Positions 16,165-25,000 of a stretch of DNA of 64,000 bases are shown here, piece by piece (positions within the stretch are counted from its first letter, which is position 1; every line of letters starts with the position of its first letter). The position numbers and the translations under genes are program-made. Below the pieces are notes generated by a model. It was not told the origin of the DNA, made no database searches, and worked only from the letters and a program-made list of their open reading frames with translations. The stretch covers positions 372,001 to 436,000 of the forward strand of contig NZ_JAKRGA010000004.1 of the NCBI RefSeq assembly GCF_022347785.1, read 5' to 3'. The DNA comes from Psychrobium sp. MM17-31 (GTDB taxonomy: Bacteria > Pseudomonadota > Gammaproteobacteria > Enterobacterales > Psychrobiaceae).

Positions 16165-18915
16165 ATGCGTAAAATACTCCCGTTGTCATGTATTACCATG
16201 GCGTTGATGCTTGCTGGTTGTGGTGGTTCATCAAATAGCATTTCAGTTGAAAACATTGATGCACAGGTTGTTGAGGATAAAACGTATGAACATACGTTTG
16301 CCGACCTTGACAACAAGACCCCAGTAGTTACTGGCTTAGCTAGCAATGGTAACGTTCAAATTACCACTAGCGGATTTAATTACGTACCTAATGCTAACTT
16401 CAACGGTGCCGACTCAGCAACGATAGAAGTGGGCAAAACTCGTTATACAGTGCAGTTCACCGTTACCGCTGAAAATGATTTGCCGACAATTGCAACTACA
16501 GATATGGAAGTTGGTGCTTCTAGCGAAATTCAAGGTCAAATATCTGTTGCAGATGTTGATGATGAAGATGTTAAAGTGGCGCTTAAAAAAGCTCCTGAAG
16601 TAGGCGATTTAACACTAAATGCAGATGGTAGTTTCGTTTACAAAAATGACGATCTAACTTTGCCGAGTTTGAGTTTCGAAGTGACTCTAGATGATGGTCA
16701 TGGTGAGACTGTTGATTTTACGATCAATTTATCAGCTGCCTATGACTCTAACGAAGACAAGGCAAATTATTACTACGCGTCAAATAAGTCGCACCTTAAA
16801 CAAGCCGAGTCTCGCATTGCTGCAATCAATGATGATGCGTTAGTGGTTGAAGCCTATACTGCAATCGCGCAGGGTTACGCACTTGCATCATTAGATGATC
16901 AAGTGGCGATAATCTTTGATAATAAAATTACTCTTCAACGTCAAAAAGCTGATTTGGCTTACGGGCTAGCTTCAACTTATCATCGACTAGGTAAGGCAGA
17001 ATTAGCGTCGCAATATCTAGATAAAGCACTTCAATCATTACTGACCTACTTGGCCGATATCGGTGTTGAAAATATGGCTAGTGCGGACCGTAAGTTGGTT
17101 ATTAATCTTTACCGCAATTTCCGAGATTTTGGGCAAGGTGCTTCACTAGATACGGCGCTAAACTCCCTCAACTTTATTATTTCACAGGCGAGAACCGAGG
17201 AATATTCAGGATCTTATTCAGGCCTTGTATTAGAACAGCGCAATGTGATTAGAACACTAGCTGATCAATATTTACTATTGGCTGATGATGACCTAACAAA
17301 GCAACCGTTTGCTGAGCAAATTGCTAAAGAACTAAAACTGTATGTTGAACAGGTTAAGGGAATTGCTCCGCGCTTTACAACGATTAATGACGTGCCGGAC
17401 CAAGCCTTCCACTCAATTGCTGCTGTGCGTTTAGGAGATGCAATACCACTAGCAATAGCAATTAACAACTTCGATCTCGCAAAAGATTTCTTAGCGCAAA
17501 CAATTGCATACTACGGTGACGCAAACTATGACAGTGAGTATCAGTATCCTGCCGATCAACATGCTGCGAATACACTAGCGCGCCATCGTTATGCGCTAGC
17601 CGACGCGGTGACATATTTTGATCTCCTATATCCAAATGCAGCAGAAAATGCAGCGTTACAACTACATGATTTTGAACTTTCGACAGATCGAAGGCTAAAA
17701 AATGATATTGTAAATGAAAAGCTTATTACGGATGCGGTGGCTTCTATTAGTAGCGGAAATTCAGTTACACAGGCATTAGAGCCTATTACACAAGCTTCAC
17801 CTGACAATCCTTATATTCAGCAAGATTTGTTAACTAAACGTTCTCTTGTTACGCCATCCGTATCTTCGTTTTTATTTGGTTTAAGCAATGATGAAAAAGC
17901 ATTGGACGTTGTGACTGCGAGCCTTAATTTAACATTAAGTGAAGAACTGGTTGTTGAAAAAACAGGAAATCATTTACATACCTTAGGCACATCAGGTTGT
18001 TACAAGATTGCTAGTATTTATCTGAAAAAAGGATTACTCGATCTGCAAAAGGCTGCTGCTCAGCGTTGTCACGATGAAATGTACGTTAAATATTACGCAC
18101 CTTATTTTGCAAACAATGATTCACCGTATCGACCACTTGATCATGATAAAGCAGTTTTTGCACAGGCTGATTTGTTCTTTGCTGCTAGGGATAACGCAAA
18201 AGTTGCTAAATTGTTGACCGATACTGAACAATTTATCGCTAGACGTGACTTTGATGAACAAGTTGATTTGTATGCTGAATACGGTAACCGAGCGATGGCT
18301 GCTGGTCAATTTGAGTTGGCATTAAAATACTTTGAGCAAGGGAAAACACTCATCTTAGAAGATGAAAGCTTAACAGGTACAACGGCTATTCGAACATTTT
18401 CTGATTTTAATGAATTAATCAATTTATACGATGAATACAATTCTAAGTCTCTGACTTATAGTGCGGAAAATGAGTTGCGTCGTCGCGGTTATAACGATGA
18501 GAAATACGCCGATTACTTAAAGCAATTACGCGACATCGCAACCGCTGTTAATGACAAGATGGCTACCATTTTAAAAGCGGAATCGGATAGCAATCGCCTG
18601 AGATACGGTGATGACGTAGTCGAGTTATTGGCGAGTAACCGACAGTATAGTGCGGCACAGCAACTGGTGAGTGATTTGGAGCTAGGGGAAGCAGATAGTA
18701 ACGAACTATTAGTGCTTATCTCTATGATTCAGGCGCTGCAAGAAGATTTCCCAGGTTCGTTAGTCGCTTCAATTGACTCTGATAACGATGGTAAAGCGAA
18801 CTTTTTTGCTATTACAGCAACTGATGAGGACAAAGAAAACACCGATATCGAACTAGACAACGATGCAGATGGAGACGGTATTGCCGATGAAGACGATCCA
18901 ACGCCACTTGGCTAA
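16165..18915 (+). CDS. Fur-regulated large lipoprotein with repeat and calcium-binding tail
   Basis: A 916-residue secreted lipoprotein. The signal peptide ends in the lipobox LAGC (Cys19). Two Ig/cadherin-like beta domains follow (about 25-185, including VADVDDEDVKVAL and ADGSFVYKND). A long alpha-helical region with TPR-like helix pairs comes next (about 190-870). The C-terminus is Asp-rich, SDNDGKANFF and DNDADGDGIADEDDP, resembling thrombospondin type-3 calcium loops. The ATG at 16165 is supported by AAGGA upstream; an in-frame ATG at 16129 lies inside the Fur box. No exact family was recognised. Its position before a TonB-dependent receptor suggests a surface partner in iron uptake. Confidence 0.8.
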   Translation: MRKILPLSCITMALMLAGCGGSSNSISVENIDAQVVEDKTYEHTFADLDNKTPVVTGLASNGNVQITTSGFNYVPNANFNGADSATIEVGKTRYTVQFTVTAENDLPTIATTDMEVGASSEIQGQISVADVDDEDVKVALKKAPEVGDLTLNADGSFVYKNDDLTLPSLSFEVTLDDGHGETVDFTINLSAAYDSNEDKANYYYASNKSHLKQAESRIAAINDDALVVEAYTAIAQGYALASLDDQVAIIFDNKITLQRQKADLAYGLASTYHRLGKAELASQYLDKALQSLLTYLADIGVENMASADRKLVINLYRNFRDFGQGASLDTALNSLNFIISQARTEEYSGSYSGLVLEQRNVIRTLADQYLLLADDDLTKQPFAEQIAKELKLYVEQVKGIAPRFTTINDVPDQAFHSIAAVRLGDAIPLAIAINNFDLAKDFLAQTIAYYGDANYDSEYQYPADQHAANTLARHRYALADAVTYFDLLYPNAAENAALQLHDFELSTDRRLKNDIVNEKLITDAVASISSGNSVTQALEPITQASPDNPYIQQDLLTKRSLVTPSVSSFLFGLSNDEKALDVVTASLNLTLSEELVVEKTGNHLHTLGTSGCYKIASIYLKKGLLDLQKAAAQRCHDEMYVKYYAPYFANNDSPYRPLDHDKAVFAQADLFFAARDNAKVAKLLTDTEQFIARRDFDEQVDLYAEYGNRAMAAGQFELALKYFEQGKTLILEDESLTGTTAIRTFSDFNELINLYDEYNSKSLTYSAENELRRRGYNDEKYADYLKQLRDIATAVNDKMATILKAESDSNRLRYGDDVVELLASNRQYSAAQQLVSDLELGEADSNELLVLISMIQALQEDFPGSLVASIDSDNDGKANFFAITATDEDKENTDIELDNDADGDGIADEDDPTPLG

Positions 18916-21604
18916 TATCGGATTGTTAATGATAATCACCTTGCCCGCTTATGGGCAAGGTGATGACATTAAGAATTACCTAGCACAAAACCCGCGTGCT
19001 AAAGACTCTCTTGCAGTGTGTCATAAAATTTCTAATGTCGAACAAGGATCAGTTCTAACACTAGCGCAACAGCAAAATGTACTTACTTGCCTAAAAAAGA
19101 AAGTCGAAACAATTACAGTTGTTGGCCGTCAATGGCTGCCGCAAGAAGTTGAAGTTACTGGTCAATATACGCTATCGCGTGACTTTCTCGATCGCAGCGC
19201 CATTGGTAATGGCAACATTACTGACATGCTAACTATTCTACCCGGTATTCAAGGCAGTGAAGACAGTGAGGGAGTTGAACAGCAAGCAGAGCTCAAGAGT
19301 AAGTTGATATCTATATCTGGTGGTCGTCCATCAGATACGGGATTTTTTATCGATGGCATGTCAAACAACTCTGCGATTAACCCTGATGCAACCTCATTGT
19401 CGGTAAACTCTATCGATGAAATACAGGGGCATCCGCAACAGACATTTGTCAATCAAGCAGTCGTTGGGCAGGTAAAGGTGTTTGATTCAAACATTCCTGT
19501 TGAATACGGTGGTTTTAGCGGAGGGGTCGTTGATGTTGTCTTAAGAGATGAGCGTGAGAGCCCATCATTTCGATTTGACTATCGTACGTCACGAAGTGAA
19601 TTCAACGAATATCGATTGATTGACAATATAGTGCGTCAGCAAGCGGAAGAAGAGCAAATAATCGATATTCCGATTGAACCTGATTTTAAAAAGACCAACT
19701 TAAATATGGTTGCCAGTCAGGTATTAGATGAGCATCACAGTATATCTATGGCTTTGTCTCGTACTGAGTCTAAGATAACTACGGTTTCGTTATTAAAGCC
19801 TGTCGTCACATCTAGAGAGTCGGCTAATTATAGTCTCGGCTATTCGATGCGTAATTTGTGGTTGGATAAATTATCTCTACGTATTAATCACAGTCCTTAT
19901 CAGGGAAACCATATTCGTAAAGACGTACTAAATTCTGATTTCTCGATTAAAGGCGGTGGTACTTTTGCGTCGCTTCGCGCTAATCACAGCTGGTCATTAT
20001 TTGATTGGAATGCGAGTTTGCGATATGGCGAAAGCGATAATTCACGCCGCGCACCACAGTACTATTTACCTTGGTTTAGAGCTAAAGGAAAGGAGTGGGG
20101 AATAGACTCAATTGCTCGTCCTTTGAGTAAAGAAGGCGGGTATGGTGATTTAGATAAAGAGCAAAAAACACTATCTTTGACACAAAAGTTTTTATTAAAC
20201 GACATTGAGTGGCTTGGTCTAATTCATGAGCTGTCCTTTGGCCTAAACTACGATCGAAGAGAGCTGACTCGCCAACGACCTAATGCTGCGATCGATTATA
20301 GTATGCCGCTAGAAGATGGCAGTATAAAGTGTGGTGATGCGACATTAGATTGTATTGAACAAACCTATCAAGTACCGCTTGATGAATTAGCTCAGCAGCT
20401 CGGCGGCGTGCTAGATTTACGTAATCCTGAACACTTTAAGCGTTATCAAGATAATATTATTACTCGAGGCCAATTTTTTAGATCGCGACGTGTATATCCG
20501 CTTGAAGACATCAATGTTACGACCAATAATTTTAACGCTTGGTTACAAGACCGCGTTGAATTGGGAGCCTTACGGCTAACTCTTGGGTTAAAACTAGATC
20601 GCAATCAGTTTTTAAAGCAGTGGAATATAGCACCTCGTCTACATGGAGGCCTCGATCTCTTTGGCGACGAAGAATCTCTGTTAGTATTTGGGGTAAGTCG
20701 CTATTACGCTAACGATATGATGAGTTACAAGTTAAAGGAAGCAAAGCGTGGATATGTAACCCAGTATCGCCCAGTGTATAACGGAATTGTTCAGCCATGG
20801 ACTAATTCACTACAAGAATTGCCATATCGCTATTTATATGAAAACTTGAGTACGCCATTTAGTGATGAATTGACACTTGGCTTGAAACAAAAGTTGTTTG
20901 GTGGAGTATTGTCATTAACTGCAGTACATCGAGATAGCAAAGATAAAGTGGTACGCGGTGATTCCTATGTTAGAGATGGGTACACTTACATTGTTCAATC
21001 GAATAACGGTGAAGCAACTCACAAGCGACTTTCTCTATCTTATTCTATCGCCTTTGAGAATCATCAATTGATGTTCAATACGAGTAAAACGGAAAATACC
21101 AGTAATGGTGAAAGTTCCGAATTACCTGCTGAAGTGATTCCTAGCGATGAGCGCGTATATATTTATACACCGCCTAATACTTATAAATTAGTGTCGCAGA
21201 GTTCTTTAACTCAATTACAAGATAATTTCAGTAGACCCATTACTGCCAACTTGTCGTTATCTAGTCAATGGACTAAAAATCTTCGCAGTAGTCTAAGTGT
21301 TAGTTATCGCGGGCGTTATGAAAGTATGGAGTATACAGGGCTCGATTATACAGCAAACTTAGGTAGTATTACCGAGCCAGGTGAGGAAGCCTATCCTGTA
21401 TTCCAACAGACTCGTAAACCGGCGACTACGCGCGTAAATGGCAAGGTGTCATATGATTATGACATTTCAGCCAAACAATCACTGCGTCTTAGTTTAGAGG
21501 TTGCTAATTTGTTGAACAAACGCACTTATCAAGTGGGTTTAAATCAAATTGGATTAGAGACCGGTCGCAGTTTTTGGCTAGGTCTGAGTTATAATTACGA
21601 TTAA
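18887..21604 (+). CDS. TonB-dependent outer-membrane receptor
   Basis: A 905-residue receptor. Signal peptide at residues 1-24 (MKTIQRHLANIGLLMIITLP, then AYGQG); TonB box ETITVVG at 74-80; plug domain about 90-220 with LTILPGIQG, ISGGRPSDTGFFIDGMSNN and EYGGFSGGVVDV; the rest is a 22-strand beta barrel ending in FWLGLSYNYD with terminal aromatics. It imports an iron chelate or another large substrate using TonB energy. The start lies inside the lipoprotein gene (29-bp overlap), implying coupling. A short extension between signal and TonB box (about 30-72, two Cys) is unusual. Substrate unknown, but the Fur box points to iron. Confidence 0.88.
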   Translation: MKTIQRHLANIGLLMIITLPAYGQGDDIKNYLAQNPRAKDSLAVCHKISNVEQGSVLTLAQQQNVLTCLKKKVETITVVGRQWLPQEVEVTGQYTLSRDFLDRSAIGNGNITDMLTILPGIQGSEDSEGVEQQAELKSKLISISGGRPSDTGFFIDGMSNNSAINPDATSLSVNSIDEIQGHPQQTFVNQAVVGQVKVFDSNIPVEYGGFSGGVVDVVLRDERESPSFRFDYRTSRSEFNEYRLIDNIVRQQAEEEQIIDIPIEPDFKKTNLNMVASQVLDEHHSISMALSRTESKITTVSLLKPVVTSRESANYSLGYSMRNLWLDKLSLRINHSPYQGNHIRKDVLNSDFSIKGGGTFASLRANHSWSLFDWNASLRYGESDNSRRAPQYYLPWFRAKGKEWGIDSIARPLSKEGGYGDLDKEQKTLSLTQKFLLNDIEWLGLIHELSFGLNYDRRELTRQRPNAAIDYSMPLEDGSIKCGDATLDCIEQTYQVPLDELAQQLGGVLDLRNPEHFKRYQDNIITRGQFFRSRRVYPLEDINVTTNNFNAWLQDRVELGALRLTLGLKLDRNQFLKQWNIAPRLHGGLDLFGDEESLLVFGVSRYYANDMMSYKLKEAKRGYVTQYRPVYNGIVQPWTNSLQELPYRYLYENLSTPFSDELTLGLKQKLFGGVLSLTAVHRDSKDKVVRGDSYVRDGYTYIVQSNNGEATHKRLSLSYSIAFENHQLMFNTSKTENTSNGESSELPAEVIPSDERVYIYTPPNTYKLVSQSSLTQLQDNFSRPITANLSLSSQWTKNLRSSLSVSYRGRYESMEYTGLDYTANLGSITEPGEEAYPVFQQTRKPATTRVNGKVSYDYDISAKQSLRLSLEVANLLNKRTYQVGLNQIGLETGRSFWLGLSYNYD

Positions 21605-21622
21605 TCATCACCTTGGGTGAGC

Positions 21623-21662
21623 ACAACAGCCAATATGCTTTTGCTATTGGCTGTTGTTTTTT
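21623..21662 (+). terminator. Strong hairpin terminator just before the di-heme gene
   Basis: A perfect 13-bp stem (ACAACAGCCAATA / TATTGGCTGTTGT) with a 9-nt loop and six T ends one base before the first ATG of the next gene. It should end most transcripts from the receptor gene, or act as an attenuator controlling the gene downstream. Confidence 0.88.
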
Positions 21663-22775
21663 ATGGAGTATAAATTGTCAGTGTTTCGTGTTCTTAGTAC
21701 CTTTGCTTTATTAGTACTAACATTAGTGTGCTCATCCGTGATGCACGCTCAAGAGCTATTTTTACTGCAGCAGTTAAAAGATAGTTATAGCCAACCTCAG
21801 TCACAATGGCCTGCCATTGAAACAGCTGATGGAAGGCAAGTTCAACAACTCGCACCATTGAGCTTAGTGAAGCCAAAACCTCTGCCATCTCAAGTTATAT
21901 TGGGACGTATGTTATTTCACGACACTTCGCTATCACGTGATAAAACTGTTAGTTGTAGTAGTTGTCACGAGTCGCGATTATTGTTTGGCGATATGCGCTC
22001 ACAACCAATTGGAATCGATATGCAGCGTGGCCGACGTAACTCACCAAATATTTTTGGTATCGATCATTGGCAGAGCTTTTTTTGGGACGGTAGAGCCGAA
22101 ACTGCAGAGCAGCAAGCTTTGATGCCAATTGAGGATCCAAAGGAAATGGATTTTAGTGTGGAAGGGGCTTTACTGAGAATTAACTCAGAGACTAAATATC
22201 GGCCATTGATAAAAAAGGCCTTTGGGACAACAACGCTAAATCGCCAGCAACTCGCCAAAGCGATCGTAGCGTTTGAACGCACAATTATGCCAAAAGATAC
22301 CTTATTTTCACGATTTATCGCTATGGTGCAACACAATCCTAAAGCTGCGATAACTATGTTGTCTGAGTCGCAACTCAAAGGACTACATCTCTACCGCACT
22401 AAAGCTAGATGTATGACTTGCCACAATGGTCCTTTACTCAGTGACAATCGATTTCATATCACAGGGTTACATGCATTTGGCCGTCGTTTAGAAGATTTAG
22501 GGCGTTACGAGCATACGCAGGATCCGAGTGATGTAGGGGCGTTTAGAACACCTTCATTGGTGATGGTTAGCCATACCGAGCCTTGGATGCATCACGGGTT
22601 ATTCGTGAGTTTACCGGGAATTATTAATTTCTATAACCGAGGTGGTGCACAACCTAAGCCACGCAAAGATAGAAAACCCGATCCACTCTTTCCCACGACA
22701 ACGTCGTTGCTAAAGCCACTTAAGTTGTCTAAACAGGAAAGAGAGGATTTATTGGCATTTTTAAAAATTCTTTAA
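21663..22775 (+). CDS. Di-heme cytochrome c peroxidase/MauG-family protein
   Basis: An exported protein of up to 371 residues. Signal peptide at about 5-29 (LLVLTLVCSSVMHAQ). Two heme c attachment motifs CSSCH (98-102) and CMTCH (about 253-257). The MauG/CcpA conserved regions LGRMLFHDTSLSRDKTVSC, RNSPNIFGIDHWQSFFWDGR, PMEDPKEM-like IEDPKEMD and FRTPSLVMVSHTEPWMHHG are visible. Such enzymes reduce peroxide or oxidise protein or iron substrates in the periplasm. The start is uncertain: ATG 21663 abuts the terminator, while TTG 21675 has GGAG 6 bp upstream. Relatives occur next to TonB receptors in Fur-controlled iron clusters. Confidence 0.88.
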   Translation: MEYKLSVFRVLSTFALLVLTLVCSSVMHAQELFLLQQLKDSYSQPQSQWPAIETADGRQVQQLAPLSLVKPKPLPSQVILGRMLFHDTSLSRDKTVSCSSCHESRLLFGDMRSQPIGIDMQRGRRNSPNIFGIDHWQSFFWDGRAETAEQQALMPIEDPKEMDFSVEGALLRINSETKYRPLIKKAFGTTTLNRQQLAKAIVAFERTIMPKDTLFSRFIAMVQHNPKAAITMLSESQLKGLHLYRTKARCMTCHNGPLLSDNRFHITGLHAFGRRLEDLGRYEHTQDPSDVGAFRTPSLVMVSHTEPWMHHGLFVSLPGIINFYNRGGAQPKPRKDRKPDPLFPTTTSLLKPLKLSKQEREDLLAFLKIL

Positions 22776-22789
22776 TGTGTAACTTACAA

Positions 22790-23959
22790 CTATTGAATTG
22801 CCTGCGGCATTTGATGTGGTTTTGGTACCCATTGACTGGCGATGAGTGAACATGCCGCTAGTGCTGCTCCGGCGTAAAAGACCAGTGAGTTGTCGATTAA
22901 CCAAATCAATCCAAATAGCGCAGGAATAAACACCGCCGCGATGTGGTTGATGCTAAAGCTAACACCAGCACTTCCTGCCAAATCTTGTGGGTCGGCAATC
23001 TTTTTAAAGTAGGTTTTTAAAGCTATCGCCATTGCAAAAAATAGATGGTCAATAACATAAAGACCTGCAGCCACAGTGCTCGATTCAACAAGCGCATAGC
23101 CAGTAAATACAGCGATTAATCCGATGTACTCCAATGTTAGTGCTCTGTGTTCACCAACACGGCCGATCCATGCGCCGATCTTCGGTGCTAAAAAGAAGTT
23201 AATCACGTGGTTTAGAATATATAGCGCGGTAACTTCGGCGACTGAATAACCAAATTTCTCCACCATTAAGAATCCCGCGAATACCACAAAGATTTGACGA
23301 CGGGCGCCTGATAAAAAGGTCAGTAAATAGAACAAGCTATAGCGCTTTTTTAAAATTAACTTTTTGTGCTGTGGCGCGCCGTGATTAAACTCAGGCATGG
23401 CGAGAAATAGTATGGCAGTGAGCACAATACCGACTCCGCCTAACGCCATATAAACCCACATATAGTCAGCGTCTAATAAACTAAATGCTACCCAAACTGC
23501 GCCATAAGCTAGCAGCGCTGAAGCTGATTTTATCGATAGCAGTTTTCCGAGTTTTTCCGCCGCTTCATCGTGATTAAACCATTGTAAGGAGAGTGATTGG
23601 TTGATGGTTTCATAGTAGTGGAAACCCACCGACATCAAGATAGTTGTCGCATAGAGTCCATACACCGTGGGAAATAATCCCGTGATAGTAACGCCAATGG
23701 ATAACAGTGCTAGTGAGACAACCGCAAAGGTTTGCTCTTTGAGAACTAGTAACACGAATACAGCGGTAAAGGCTAAAAAGCCTGGGACTTCACGTAGTGA
23801 TTGCAGCATGCCAATTTCTGCGCCGGTGAAATTAGCGCTCTCAATCGAGAAATTATTGAGCATGGCAAGCCAAGCAGAGAAGGTCACCGACATAGTGATA
23901 GTCGCCAACGCCAAATAAACGAAGGGAGTTTGATATTTTTTAGGGATTAATGAACGCAT
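22790..23959 (-). CDS. Major facilitator superfamily transporter
   Basis: A 389-residue twelve-helix MFS protein (for example LALATITMSVTFSAWLAML, and the inter-half loop around PEFNHGAPQHKKLILKKRYS). The first-half DRxGR-type motif is weak. No substrate can be predicted. It is divergent from an AraC regulator 77 bp away, an arrangement in which the regulator usually controls the exporter. It converges with the di-heme gene with a 14-bp gap. Confidence 0.8.
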   Translation of the reverse strand: MRSLIPKKYQTPFVYLALATITMSVTFSAWLAMLNNFSIESANFTGAEIGMLQSLREVPGFLAFTAVFVLLVLKEQTFAVVSLALLSIGVTITGLFPTVYGLYATTILMSVGFHYYETINQSLSLQWFNHDEAAEKLGKLLSIKSASALLAYGAVWVAFSLLDADYMWVYMALGGVGIVLTAILFLAMPEFNHGAPQHKKLILKKRYSLFYLLTFLSGARRQIFVVFAGFLMVEKFGYSVAEVTALYILNHVINFFLAPKIGAWIGRVGEHRALTLEYIGLIAVFTGYALVESSTVAAGLYVIDHLFFAMAIALKTYFKKIADPQDLAGSAGVSFSINHIAAVFIPALFGLIWLIDNSLVFYAGAALAACSLIASQWVPKPHQMPQAIQ

Positions 23960-24036
23960 AAATGAGAGCCAATTTAACTGTTGCCAAAAAGATAATTGAT
24001 TATAAGATGGACTAACTTTGGCTGATAGTGTGAATT

Positions 24037-24849
24037 ATGACAAAAGATATCGATAATATGACAGCTGATGGTTGGACTATTACTCAGCGCTCGAAACATC
24101 GCACATTAACTCATCCGATTATGCCCGTGCGGCGTGATATGGAGCCTATGGTGCAAGTGGTAAAGCACAGCCATAGTTGGGGGCAACTGGTTTATGCATC
24201 GCAAGGTGTGATGCAGGTTATTGCCGATGAGGGTTATCACATCGTGCCGCCGGGGCAGGCGCTGTGGCTGCCGTCTAATGTTGAGCATCAAGTGGCTAGC
24301 CGTTTTGGCGCGACTTTTCGCAACTTACATATCGATGAATCATTGTGTGGCGTGTTGGGAGACAAGGTTTATTCGTTTAACGTTGAGCCGTTATTGCGAG
24401 AAGTCATTTTAGCGATGTGCCAGTGGCCGTTTGACTATGAGATGACGGATGAGCGCGAGCGGTTGCTTGCGGTGTTAATTGATCTTCTAAAAGCTGCGCC
24501 CAAAACAGGGCTCTTTATGCCTTCAATTACTGACAAACGCTTAACGCCGATTATCGAAGCCATTACCGCCCAACCAGATAATAAAAAGACCTTGGAGCAA
24601 TGGGCTAGTGAAGTCGGCGCATCGAGCCGCACATTGAATCGTTTATTTAATCAATATTTTGGTTTTGGCTTTAGTCAGTGGAAGCAAAAACTGCGAATAA
24701 TTCAGTCGTTAAACTTACTCGCTGACGGACTGACTACTCAAGAAATCGCATCGACGTTGGGATATGAATCGAGTTCGGCATTTATCTATGCGTTTAAGCA
24801 GCATTTAGGTTGCTCTCCCGGCCATTATCGCAAACAAAATCAAGCGTAA
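24037..24849 (+). CDS. AraC-family regulator with cupin sensor domain
   Basis: A 270-residue regulator. The N-terminal cupin (about 25-110; HSHSWGQLVYASQGVMQV, PPGQALWLPSNVEHQV) resembles NimR/YeaM-type sensors. The C-terminal double helix-turn-helix (about 175-268) shows VGASSRTLNRLFNQYFG and ASTLGYESSSAFIYAFKQHL. NimR controls a divergent MFS exporter in E. coli; the same layout here suggests it controls the gene at 22790-23959. The start at 24037 is the first ATG; 24058 is an alternative. Confidence 0.84.
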   Translation: MTKDIDNMTADGWTITQRSKHRTLTHPIMPVRRDMEPMVQVVKHSHSWGQLVYASQGVMQVIADEGYHIVPPGQALWLPSNVEHQVASRFGATFRNLHIDESLCGVLGDKVYSFNVEPLLREVILAMCQWPFDYEMTDERERLLAVLIDLLKAAPKTGLFMPSITDKRLTPIIEAITAQPDNKKTLEQWASEVGASSRTLNRLFNQYFGFGFSQWKQKLRIIQSLNLLADGLTTQEIASTLGYESSSAFIYAFKQHLGCSPGHYRKQNQA

Positions 24850-25000
24850 TCTTCGGTAGTAATTTAGGCGGAATCTCCTTACAATTGGGCCATCTCATTA
24901 GCTTTTGTATATTTTCTATCGCAGGAGCGCTTAGCCGCCTACATTGACTAAAATTCATAGCTTGGCGTCGATAATAATTATTATAAAATTAGGAATCTTG

